DNA of 22,795 bases. It comes from Promethearchaeota archaeon (lineage in GTDB: Archaea; Asgardarchaeota; Lokiarchaeia; Sigynarchaeales; SOKP01). Below the pieces are notes generated by a model. The model saw nothing but the letters and a program-made list of their open reading frames with translations, did not search any database and was not told the DNA's origin. Shown piece after piece: positions 15,407 through 22,780 of this stretch; position 1 is the stretch's first letter; each line of letters starts with the position of its first letter. Where the stretch lies: positions 1 to 22,795 of the forward strand of contig JAEOTW010000228.1 of NCBI GenBank assembly GCA_016839655.1, given 5' to 3'. The translations under genes and the position numbers were made by a program.

Positions 15407-15657
15407 TAATGGACTCCCAGAGTGTTATTAGTTGTAAGTTTTTACATTTAGTTATTAAGTTGGCATTCTATTTAATTATACTTCTTCCGTTTTTTCTCAA
15501 TCATAAATATTTTTGGAATTAAATTCGGAAAAATCTAAAGAAAAGGGTTTAGATATTGTATTTTAAATAACTCTCAGAAAAAATATAACAATCAAAATTA
15601 AATAAGCTGACAATATGCCCTTTCTAACAAAAATTTTTAATTAAGCTAAATTTCTAC
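15407..15657. other. Divergent intergenic region between TBP and the archaeosortase operon
   Basis: The largest gene-poor stretch, about 280 bases with the adjoining promoter. It is very AT-rich and contains no credible ORF, RNA gene or long repeat. A CTATTTAATTATA segment at 15469-15481 may be the minus-strand TATA element of the TBP gene, giving a leader of about 40 bases. Otherwise I see nothing. Confidence 0.4.
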
Positions 15658-15666
15658 TTTTATAAT
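15658..15666 (+). promoter_or_regulatory. TATA element of the small membrane protein/archaeosortase operon
   Basis: TTTATAATT is centred 26-27 bases before the ATG at 15689, the spacing for a leaderless transcript. Confidence 0.5.
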
Positions 15667-15688
15667 TGAATCTTTTAAGACATCTATC

Positions 15689-15922
15689 ATGAAGCAAATA
15701 ACATTGAAAAAAATATTTATCTGGATATTGCTTACGATTAACCTAGTATTCGCATTTGTTATCGGTTTAACAATTCCCATATTAGAAGCAGTGAGTTTTA
15801 TGAATCTCGGATTTGTAATGATTCCTCTATTAATCATTCTTAACTACGTGATTATAGATAGATTTCATTATTATTTAAGGCATAATATTAACGAAGGAGA
15901 TGACAAAGATGCAAATACTTAA
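15689..15922 (+). CDS. Small two-helix membrane protein, overlapping the archaeosortase gene
   Basis: A 77-residue protein with two hydrophobic helices (about residues 8-33 and 39-58), a basic N-terminus (MKQITLKK) and a charged tail (DRFHYYLRHNINEGDDKDAN). No family recognised. Its 3' end overlaps the start of the archaeosortase gene by 14 bases, and its last codons contain the Shine-Dalgarno site of that gene, so the two are translationally coupled. A partner or chaperone of the archaeosortase is an inference from this coupling. Confidence 0.7.
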   Translation: MKQITLKKIFIWILLTINLVFAFVIGLTIPILEAVSFMNLGFVMIPLLIILNYVIIDRFHYYLRHNINEGDDKDANT

Positions 15923-16778
15923 AAAAATGAATAGAATTAAAAAACCAATTATTGAATATAATGAGCGTAAGTATATCTTTTCAATAAGATCATTGATTAT
16001 TTTTGCAATTGGTGCACCAGTGTCGGCCTATTTAATATATTTATTTTTTGATTTACGAATTAATTACTGGCTTCATGAAATTGTAGTAAAACAGACTGCC
16101 TATTTTTTAAATTTGTTTTTTAATATGAGCGCGGAGGCTCAATTCGCGCCAAGTGGAAAATATGATTGGAGGTTTTTCATTCCTGGCAAAACCCCTATCT
16201 ATTTTGAGACATTTTGCACTGGAATTCAAGCAATTTGCATTTTTGTAGGAATTATTATTTTCACACCACATAGCCAAGATCGAAAAACCAGAGAAGATAT
16301 TATATGGAGGAAAACAAAAGCTCTTATAGTATCATCCGTCATTTTTTATGTAGTTAATATTATACGTATGTTAATCCAATTAGAATTATATTATATTGGT
16401 TATGAATGGAATGATATACATGTATCAATATCAGCAGCTTCTTCATTTATAGCTGCTATTATCGTCTTATTAATGCACAAATGGATACCAGAATTTATAT
16501 TATCAATAATTTATATAGGAACTCTCATAAGTGAACCAATAAAGCAGAAACGGAAAAAAAAAGTAAAAGAACTGGTAGGACAAACGAACAAAGTTGACTT
16601 AAATATAATGCGCAAAGTATTAAGGATTGATAAAAAGAACTTCTCAAGAGAAATTTCCGCATGGTCTGAGAAATTGGGGTATACCATTGAGGGAGATTAT
16701 TTGGTAATATCTCCCGATGAGGTTTCCACATTTGTAGCATTATTGATGCAAGATAAACCGTTTAAAAAGGAAACATAG
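15909..16778 (+). CDS. Archaeosortase/exosortase family protein with a C-terminal cytosolic domain
   Basis: Multi-helix membrane transpeptidase family that cuts C-terminal sorting signals of surface proteins and attaches them to lipid or other groups. The catalytic triad of the family is present: Cys103 in ETFCTGIQAICIFVGIII, Arg153 in YVVNIIRMLIQLELYY and His171 in NDIHVSISAASSF (numbered from the ATG at 15909). After the last helix (to about 208) comes a basic linker KQKRKKKVKE and a soluble domain of about 60 residues (VDLNIMRKVLRIDKKNFSRE, AWSEKLGYTIEGDYLVIS) that looks like a small winged-helix or PCI-like fold; this is not part of ordinary exosortases. A GGAG site (15896-15899) nine bases upstream supports the ATG at 15909; an earlier ATG at 15900 overlaps the site. 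No protein with an obvious C-terminal sorting signal is in the window. Confidence 0.85.
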   Translation: MQILKKMNRIKKPIIEYNERKYIFSIRSLIIFAIGAPVSAYLIYLFFDLRINYWLHEIVVKQTAYFLNLFFNMSAEAQFAPSGKYDWRFFIPGKTPIYFETFCTGIQAICIFVGIIIFTPHSQDRKTREDIIWRKTKALIVSSVIFYVVNIIRMLIQLELYYIGYEWNDIHVSISAASSFIAAIIVLLMHKWIPEFILSIIYIGTLISEPIKQKRKKKVKELVGQTNKVDLNIMRKVLRIDKKNFSREISAWSEKLGYTIEGDYLVISPDEVSTFVALLMQDKPFKKET

Positions 16779-16836
16779 TAAATTTTAACTGCTTTTTAAT
16801 ATTGAATTTTACTATTAATCATTATTTTATTGAATT

Positions 16837-17739
16837 ATGTTAGATATTGAAACAGAACAAAAAGAAGTCCAAATTGATAACGTTACATTTGGTGGACTGC
16901 CTGGAAAAAATCCAATTGTTATGATAGCAACTGTTTTCTATGCAAAACACGCTGCTTTATTGGATGAAAAGACAGGTGAATTTGATAAAGCTATTCTCGA
17001 AAAAGAATTGAATTATTTTACTGAAATAATCGAAGATACCAAATTACAGGGAGTAATTGATGTTATTGGCTCTTATCCAGACGCTTTAATAAAACAATGT
17101 GAATATATCGCAGATAATGTGGAATATCCATTTTTAGTCGATGGTTTGAATGATTCATCCAGAATTCCGGCTATGAAAGGTTTGTGGGAAATAGGTCTAC
17201 TAGATCGAGCTATTTTAAACAGCATTGATGAAAATACAACTGACGAAAGCTTAGAAGAATTAAAAGCAATTGGAGTAAAAAATGCTGTACTATTAACATT
17301 TGGAAATAGATATATCTTTCCAAAACAAAAGTTAAATTTTTTAAAAGAAACGTTACTACCTAAAGCAGAAAGAGCCAATATTGAAAATGTAATAGTGGAT
17401 ACAGCCGTATTAGATTTACCCTCAATTTCTATCAATTTTGAGGCAACAGGATTAATTAAAAAAGAATTAGGAATACCAACTGGTTTTGCTCCTGCAAACG
17501 CAATTTATGGATGGAATTTTATTAAAAAGTATGGTGAAGTAGCTCGGTGTGGAGCAATTGCTTCTATAATGACGTACTGTGCTTCAGCTCCTAGCGATTT
17601 TATTTTGTTTGGACCAATAAAGTTTGCAAAATGTGTCATACCTGCAATATCTTTAATCTCGGGGGTAAACTCATATTTCCAAAAAAGAGTTAAAAGAAAT
17701 AAAATATCTGAGAAAAGTCCACTACAAGCTATTTTTTAA
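16837..17739 (+). CDS. mtrH: MtrH-family methyltransferase
   Basis: Homologue of subunit H of tetrahydromethanopterin S-methyltransferase, a TIM-barrel enzyme that moves a methyl group between a tetrahydropterin and a corrinoid protein. Seen: VTFGGLPGKNPIVMIATVFY, the G-G-x-P-G-x-N-P start of the family, GVIDVIGSYPDALIK (D-V-x-G), YPFLVDGLNDSSRIPAM, VLLTFGNRY, and GIPTGFAPANAIYGW. The 300 residues fit full length. No mtrA-G subunits or corrinoid protein are present here, so it does not form the classical membrane complex from this locus. In non-methanogenic archaea, orphan MtrH proteins are thought to pair with corrinoid/MttB-type systems for methylated compounds. Its end overlaps the convergent GTPase gene by 4 bases. 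Confidence 0.88.
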   Translation: MLDIETEQKEVQIDNVTFGGLPGKNPIVMIATVFYAKHAALLDEKTGEFDKAILEKELNYFTEIIEDTKLQGVIDVIGSYPDALIKQCEYIADNVEYPFLVDGLNDSSRIPAMKGLWEIGLLDRAILNSIDENTTDESLEELKAIGVKNAVLLTFGNRYIFPKQKLNFLKETLLPKAERANIENVIVDTAVLDLPSISINFEATGLIKKELGIPTGFAPANAIYGWNFIKKYGEVARCGAIASIMTYCASAPSDFILFGPIKFAKCVIPAISLISGVNSYFQKRVKRNKISEKSPLQAIF

Positions 17740-19238
17740 GCAATATATCTTAATAATAAATCTTGAGTATAATTTAAAAAGGCTGATAATTCTTTCTTTA
17801 TCTTGTCCTTTTTGTTTTCGTCATCTACTAGAAATAAAAAGAACATAATATTATCTTCAATTTGAATTCTATGAAAAATAATTACTGAGTTAGCTACTTT
17901 AAACACTGCCTCATCTTGTTTTAAGGCTTTGAATCTTGCGAAAATTTTGAACAATACCGCAAATTGAGGTGCAGAAACCTCAAAAACGTTAATTACTTCT
18001 GATTTTGGAATTTTGGTTAATTCCATCGCTTTATTACTATAATAATCAGCTAGAACTAGTCCGTCTATGCTTAAAAGTTGTGTTAAGTAAGTTTTTGTTA
18101 TTAACGAAAAATTTTTAAGGTTATGATTTATCAAATCTCTATTAGGACTTAATTTTGAGATTCCTGAAGAGAAAGCGCGTAAAATTGTAAAAATTTGAAA
18201 AATTGTTGTTATGTAGAATTCAACATGTTCATTTTGGGTAATTTCTCTTAATTTATTTTCAATAAATCCAATATTAGTTTGAATTTCTTCTGTATCTAAG
18301 ATATCTGAATCACCTTTTGATAAAATATAGACAATCGGTGTATTTTGATTGAATTCTTTTATAACATTTTTTAAATTTTGTAGATATTCAATACTTTCAT
18401 CGAATCTAGCTTTGTTTTTGATATCTATAAAGTAAAACATTAAATCTGCTTCATATAAATAAATTTCTGCTTTATCAATATATTTCTCTCGAAATCTCTT
18501 CTGGCCTCCTAAATCCCAAAGGAATATAGTTGCCCCTAAGGCTTCAATAGACTTAATACTAGCACCTGTTGTGGGTTTAAGACCAATCAATTTACTATAT
18601 TTACGGTCTACCGATAATAGAAAACTTGTTTTACCTGAATCATCTAATCCTGCAAATAAGATTTTCATCTTTCTATGTGTTGTTATAGGAGTAGATGGAC
18701 TATGTTCAATTTCGATTATTTTTGTTAAAAGATCTTGAAATTTATGTTCTACTTCTTCTCGTGGTGGATATGAATTATTCATTTCTTCATCAAAAGTGCT
18801 AAAAAATTCATAAACTATTGGTTTTATCCGATTTATGTTGTTGTATAAAAAACTTCGCTTATTTTCTTCTACTAGTATTGAAAATGCAGTAGGTATTGCA
18901 GTGATTTCAGAATTTATCCTAATAAAATGAAAATATGTAAGTGAAGTAGTTTTGAAATCAGGATACGGTAAAATTGCAAAATATTGAATTTTTTGAAGAT
19001 CTTTCTCTTCGTGAATAATTTTATCACTTATAAATAGACTCAAGTTTTTTATGGAAATTTGAGTTATATCTCGGTATGATAATATTAGATCATCTTGATT
19101 TTTTTGTTCTGGAGTAAGCTTCTTTAACTCTTTCTCAGAAATATAATTAGGAAAGCAATAAATTGGTGTTGGGCCAAGGTCACCATATACACTAAAAACA
19201 AAACCCTTAACTATTGAAGATTTAAGTAATTCTTCCAT
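17736..19238 (-). CDS. Longin-like + Arf/Rag-like GTPase + roadblock-like three-domain protein
   Basis: A 500-residue protein with three parts. First, a longin-like module (about 1-150): IVKGFVFSVYGDLGPTPIYC, then ISIKNLSLFISDKII and FAILPYPDF, clearly related to the front of the two GTPases at 6825 and 8009. Second, a GTPase domain (about 188-365): G1 GLDDSGKT (197-204), G2 Thr in KPTTGASI, G3 DLGGQ (242-246), and G4 reduced to SKGD (307-310) instead of NKxD; a G5 motif is not evident. Third, a C-terminal domain (about 385-500; LLSIDGLVLADYYS, FALLF-like strands, FFLFLVDD) with a roadblock/longin-type pattern. The Gly-Gly of G3 and the order GTPase-roadblock recall Rag/Gtr proteins. The altered G4 suggests relaxed guanine specificity. 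It ends 4 bases inside the convergent mtrH end. Confidence 0.82.
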   Translation of the reverse strand: MEELLKSSIVKGFVFSVYGDLGPTPIYCFPNYISEKELKKLTPEQKNQDDLILSYRDITQISIKNLSLFISDKIIHEEKDLQKIQYFAILPYPDFKTTSLTYFHFIRINSEITAIPTAFSILVEENKRSFLYNNINRIKPIVYEFFSTFDEEMNNSYPPREEVEHKFQDLLTKIIEIEHSPSTPITTHRKMKILFAGLDDSGKTSFLLSVDRKYSKLIGLKPTTGASIKSIEALGATIFLWDLGGQKRFREKYIDKAEIYLYEADLMFYFIDIKNKARFDESIEYLQNLKNVIKEFNQNTPIVYILSKGDSDILDTEEIQTNIGFIENKLREITQNEHVEFYITTIFQIFTILRAFSSGISKLSPNRDLINHNLKNFSLITKTYLTQLLSIDGLVLADYYSNKAMELTKIPKSEVINVFEVSAPQFAVLFKIFARFKALKQDEAVFKVANSVIIFHRIQIEDNIMFFLFLVDDENKKDKIKKELSAFLNYTQDLLLRYIA

Positions 19239-19331
19239 GAGATTTATAGAAAAATTATGAATTTTAAGTAAGAAATTTCTTAATTTAATTTAAGTAAAGT
19301 TAATTATTAATAGCTTTATATTTAAATATAG

Positions 19332-20294
19332 ATGTTTCTTGGAAGAATTGCGGAAAGTATAAGAAATAATCCGAATATCTCAGAAAAGAAAGAGATTAAC
19401 CCAATTGTACAATATATCGATAATAATTCTTTCAAAAGTTCAAAAATTTTCACTGATATTGGCGAAGATTCCGCATCAATTGAAGATAATGAAAAATTAG
19501 TCTTAGTTACTACAGATAGAATACGTACTTCCTTTATTGAGAATTTTCCTTTTGGAGCAGGTTTTAGTTCTATCTTGGTAAGTGTTGATGACATTTATGC
19601 ATGTGGTGGAACACCTCTAGCTGCTAGTATCATTATTTCTGTAAAAGATCCTAAAGCTTGTAATGAAATTTTAAGAGGGATTTGTGAAGGGTCGAATAAA
19701 TTTCAAGTTCCTATTATAAGGGGGCACACTAATGTTGGAAGCGAATGCTTTGAGCTAAGTTCTACTATGATTGGTGAAATAAATAAGGATGATTATATAT
19801 CTGCTGGTGGTGCTCAAGTTGATGATGATATAATATTAGTAGTTGATTTGGATGGAAAAATAGGAAAAGCCAGTAAACTATATTATGATACCACCACCTT
19901 TAAGTCATCAAAAGAAGTTCTTTACAAAAGGAAAGCCATGAATGAGGTTGCAAAACATCATTTACTAACTGCTTCAAAAGATATCTCAAATGGAGGTATC
20001 TTTGGGACATTATTGCAAATGATCAAATATTCAGAAGTTGGAGCTGATATTAATGTTAAAAAAATTAAGATTCCTCCTATTTTAGCTCAGAATGAATATG
20101 ATTTAGATACTTACATTAAAATGTATTTAACTACTGCTTATTTAGTAACAGCTACAGAATATAATTCTAATAAAGCAATTGAATTATTTAAAGAATATGA
20201 ATTATATGCTAACGTAATAGGGAAAATTATTGATGAAAAAAATCTATTAAAGATAAATGATGGCGAAAAATCTATTGAAGTTATCAGATTTTAA
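19332..20294 (+). CDS. AIR synthase-related protein, methanogenesis marker 2-like
   Basis: PurM/SelD/HypE-fold ATP-binding protein of 320 residues. The N-terminal half has the TTDRIRTSFIENFPFGAGF, SVDDIYACGGTPLAAS and IIRGHTN segments (Asp- and Gly-rich nucleotide and metal region). The C-terminal half has LDGKIGKASKLYYDTTTFKS and ASKDISNGGIFGTLLQM, the family's second domain. The start FLGRIAESIR, the DTTT block and the ending VIGKI fit the methanogenesis marker protein 2 group, or the related sll0787 type, better than PurM itself. The function of this group is not settled; phosphorylation of an amide or carboxylate for sulphur or modification chemistry is the general theme of the fold. The downstream LOG-family gene overlaps its end by 38 bases. 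An MtrH gene lies 1.6 kb upstream on the same strand. Confidence 0.8.
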   Translation: MFLGRIAESIRNNPNISEKKEINPIVQYIDNNSFKSSKIFTDIGEDSASIEDNEKLVLVTTDRIRTSFIENFPFGAGFSSILVSVDDIYACGGTPLAASIIISVKDPKACNEILRGICEGSNKFQVPIIRGHTNVGSECFELSSTMIGEINKDDYISAGGAQVDDDIILVVDLDGKIGKASKLYYDTTTFKSSKEVLYKRKAMNEVAKHHLLTASKDISNGGIFGTLLQMIKYSEVGADINVKKIKIPPILAQNEYDLDTYIKMYLTTAYLVTATEYNSNKAIELFKEYELYANVIGKIIDEKNLLKINDGEKSIEVIRF

Positions 20295-20799
20295 AAATAG
20301 TATTGATGGTGTAATTAGTGTAATTGGAGCAAGTGAAATTAGTAAAGATATTCGAGAAAAAACTGTTGAAATTGGAAGACTAATTGCTAAAAATAATTAT
20401 GCTATAGCCTGTGGAGGCCTTTCAGGTGTAATGGAGGCTGTATGCAAAGGCGCAAAAGAAGAAGGGGGTTTTACTATAGGAATAATTCCCTCTATTGAGA
20501 AATTGAGTGCAAATAAATATATAGATTTAGTAATTCCATGTCCATTTTCACAAGCGAGAAATATTGTTGTTGTTCTAACAGGCGATGCAGTTTTAGCAAT
20601 AAGTGGTAAAGCTGGTACGTTATCTGAAATATCTTTTGCATGGATATATCAAAAGCCAATTATAGCATTAATGGATGTAGATGGTTGGTCATCAAAAATT
20701 GCTAATCAAAAATTGGATGATAGGAGATCTGACATGATATATGGAGTGAAAACTCCTCAAGAAGCAATAAACAAAATTAATGAGTTAATTAAAAAATAA
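20257..20799 (+). CDS. LOG/TIGR00725-type SLOG protein
   Basis: Rossmann-like protein related to lysine decarboxylase-like (LOG) nucleotide phosphoribohydrolases and DprA (SLOG superfamily). Seen: DGVISVIGASEIS on strand 1, CGGLSGVMEAVCKGAKEEGG, the typical G-G-x-x-G-x-M-E-A-x-x-x-G-A motif, TIGIIPS, and SGKAGTLSEISFAW, which takes the place of the P-G-G-x-G-T-x-x-E motif of LOG enzymes: the Glu and GT are kept but PGG is changed to SGK. About 180 residues, normal length. The function could be nucleotide binding or hydrolysis and is unresolved. It overlaps the AIR synthase-like gene by 38 bases in another frame; ATGs at 20257 and 20260 are both possible. The tight overlap implies co-translation and perhaps a shared pathway. 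Confidence 0.85.
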   Translation: MMAKNLLKLSDFKNSIDGVISVIGASEISKDIREKTVEIGRLIAKNNYAIACGGLSGVMEAVCKGAKEEGGFTIGIIPSIEKLSANKYIDLVIPCPFSQARNIVVVLTGDAVLAISGKAGTLSEISFAWIYQKPIIALMDVDGWSSKIANQKLDDRRSDMIYGVKTPQEAINKINELIKK

Positions 20800-20833
20800 A
20801 TAAATTAAAAAATTCTGATTTTGATAATATTTT

Positions 20834-21589
20834 CTAAATTTTTTGCAGTCGTAAAAAGAAATATTCTTCCTTTCCTTTTTGATTGATGACTTTAAAGCCT
20901 ATCTCTTTTACTAAATCAAAAAAATAATTGATTTCCTGCTCTTTATTCCAGCGTGTTCCATAACCAGTTATTATCTCTTTATTTTTGAGTATTATTTTCA
21001 TTAAAATTGCATAAATTTGTTTTTCTTTATTTTTATTTTTTGGAATTACAGGATCCCATATTAAAAACTCGCCTTTTTCTTTCAAAACCCTATGAATCTC
21101 TTTAAATATAGTGGTATGATCACTTTTTGGCATGTACATGACTGAAAAAAATGCTGTTACAGTGTCAAATGTGTTATCAAGGAATTTTAAATCTTTAGCG
21201 TTCATAATGATTTTTAGACTCTCAGAATCTCCTGATTCAAGAGCTTCTTCAAGTTCACTTTTTCTAAAATCTATTGAAACAACATTAAGACCTTTCAATT
21301 GGCCTATTATGCCTTCTCCTCCACCACCTATGTCTAGAATCCTTCCATCAATGCTAAAGTTGCTTAAATTAATTTCTTGAGGGTGTGTAAAGAAATAATT
21401 CACTCCTTCTCTTTTACTTACAAATTTTTCAATTTCCGTCTTATTAGCATACCACTTTTCCTCAATTTTCTTACCTATTAATTCTCCAGATTCTAAATAA
21501 TTTTTTATGGTATCTTCAGTTTCTCCGCTTGTGAACATTTCTACAATTTCCAAAATATCATAATATTTGATATTGTTGAGTTCTCTCAT
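20834..21589 (-). CDS. Class I SAM-dependent methyltransferase with a helix-turn-helix-like N-terminus
   Basis: The methyltransferase domain spans about 65-250: motif I ILDIGGGGEGIIG (SAM-binding glycines), VVSIDFRKSELEEAL with the acidic residue after strand 2, MNAKDLKFLDNTFDTVTAFF (motifs II-III) and HRVLKEKGEFLIWDPVIP. The usual acceptor recognition cannot be predicted. The first 60 residues (YYDILEIVEMFTSGETEDTI, then KNYLESGELIGKKIEEKWYA and NKTEIEKFV) resemble the excisionase/MerR-like helix-turn-helix with its L-x-S-G-x-L/I-x-G-x-K wing and Trp/Tyr near the end. DNA binding is an inference. It is convergent with the LOG-family gene. A weakly similar front in other archaeal methyltransferases is possible; I have not checked. 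Confidence 0.82.
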   Translation of the reverse strand: MRELNNIKYYDILEIVEMFTSGETEDTIKNYLESGELIGKKIEEKWYANKTEIEKFVSKREGVNYFFTHPQEINLSNFSIDGRILDIGGGGEGIIGQLKGLNVVSIDFRKSELEEALESGDSESLKIIMNAKDLKFLDNTFDTVTAFFSVMYMPKSDHTTIFKEIHRVLKEKGEFLIWDPVIPKNKNKEKQIYAILMKIILKNKEIITGYGTRWNKEQEINYFFDLVKEIGFKVINQKGKEEYFFLRLQKI

Positions 21590-21697
21590 ATTATTTTTAA
21601 ATTTGGGGGTATTATTAGTTTTATTATTTCTTTACATTTTAGTTTATAATGCAAAATCTAAATAAGGAATGCTATAATTTTTTATCTTACAAAAAGA

Positions 21698-21710
21698 ATA
21701 TATTTATATA
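21698..21710 (+). promoter_or_regulatory. TATA element of the Rag-like GTPase gene
   Basis: ATATATTTATATA, preceded by a purine-rich AAAAAGA like a TFB recognition element. Transcription would start near 21730, leaving a leader of about 20 bases that carries the AGGTGA ribosome site at 21736-21741. Confidence 0.55.
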
Positions 21711-21750
21711 CCAATTACTTTTGTAACTTTAAAGTAGGTGAAATTTAACT

Positions 21751-22719
21751 GTGGAAAAAGATATAAAACAATCCATTCTGTATTTGAAAAAGGATGAAAC
21801 CGAAACAATTGTAAGAACAAATAAGCTCTTATTCACAGGTTTAGATGAGGCTGGTAAAACTAGTATAATTTTATCGCTTCAAAGAGAATTTTCTAAAATC
21901 GCAATCTTATCCCCTACCAGAGGAGCACAAAGAAGAGTATTTGACTTTTTGGGAAAAGAAATTGCAGAATGGGATCTAGGGGGACAACTGGCTTATCGTA
22001 TAGCCTATTTAAAAAACCCTGGTAAATATTTTGAAGGAACTGAAATCGCAATATATGTGATTGATATTCAAAATAAGCAGAGAATCGCTGAAGCGATAAG
22101 TTATTTTAAAGATGTAATAGAACAATTTAAAAAACTCGAGATTGAACCACCGATTTATGTTTTTCTCCATAAATATGATCCTGCTCTAAGAAGAAGTGCT
22201 CAAAATGAGATGGAGGCAGTGGTAATTGATTTAAAAGACAAAATAAGAGCTACTAAGTATAAGGAAATATATTATTATGAAACCTCGATTTATGATTTTG
22301 GATCAATTATTGCTGCAATGTCCGAAGTCTTATTAAGCTTGTATCCAAAATCGGAGTTAATTGAAAAAACTATTATTGAATTTGCTAAAAAAGTAGATTC
22401 CGAAGGAGTAGTTGTAATTGATGATAATTCTCTCATAATTGGCTCCTATTATAAAGATGAGGAAACTCGTCATATTCTTACTGCAAGTACGCCTTATTTT
22501 CTCACGCTTCACGATTCATTTCAATACACAGGCGTAGAAGAGCGACAAGAGAATCGGATGATTGTGCAGCGATTTGGTAAAAATTTCATCTTCAAAGAAA
22601 TCACACTAAAAAAAACTGGGATGCCATACTTCCTATTACTTCTCAAGGAAGACCCTGTCTTTCGTAAGGAAGATCTCGAATCATTTGCTAATTTATTGAG
22701 AGAAATCTTATTTAAGTAA
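21751..22719 (+). CDS. Rag/Gtr-like GTPase with C-terminal roadblock-like domain
   Basis: A 322-residue protein. The GTPase domain (about 22-200) has G1 GLDEAGKT (30-37), G2 Thr56 in SPTRGAQ, G3 DLGGQ (75-79), and G4 HKYD (140-143), the His-Lys-x-Asp form found in eukaryotic RagA/Gtr1 rather than NKxD. ETSIYDFGSIIAAMSEVLLS then parallels the T-S-I-W-D-E region of RagA. The C-terminal part (about 203-322: LIEKTIIEFAKKVDSEGVVV, LIIGSYYKDEET, then FKEITL and MPYFLLLLKEDPVF) matches the roadblock-like CRD layout of Rag proteins, which in eukaryotes dimerise and sit on Ragulator. The GTG start at 21751 has an AGGTGA site nine bases upstream and a TATA box. Unlike the protein at 17736 there is no longin front. 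No C-terminal cysteine or N-terminal myristoylation Gly. Confidence 0.87.
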   Translation: MEKDIKQSILYLKKDETETIVRTNKLLFTGLDEAGKTSIILSLQREFSKIAILSPTRGAQRRVFDFLGKEIAEWDLGGQLAYRIAYLKNPGKYFEGTEIAIYVIDIQNKQRIAEAISYFKDVIEQFKKLEIEPPIYVFLHKYDPALRRSAQNEMEAVVIDLKDKIRATKYKEIYYYETSIYDFGSIIAAMSEVLLSLYPKSELIEKTIIEFAKKVDSEGVVVIDDNSLIIGSYYKDEETRHILTASTPYFLTLHDSFQYTGVEERQENRMIVQRFGKNFIFKEITLKKTGMPYFLLLLKEDPVFRKEDLESFANLLREILFK

Positions 22720-22780
22720 TTCAATGTATTTTTCTTCTCAAATGTCTTAATTTTAATATTATCAGGATAATTTAAGACAT

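Noticed and set aside
15407..15688. Hidden tRNA or other structured RNA in the TBP/archaeosortase gap
   Set aside because: No GTTCRA-type T-loop, acceptor-stem pairing or GC-rich island was seen, which would stand out in such AT-rich DNA.
6601..21056. Several GGATCC sites that seem frequent for AT-rich DNA
   Set aside because: Most fall in coding sequence where they spell Asp-Pro, Gly-Ser or similar codon pairs; no spacing or strand pattern was evident.
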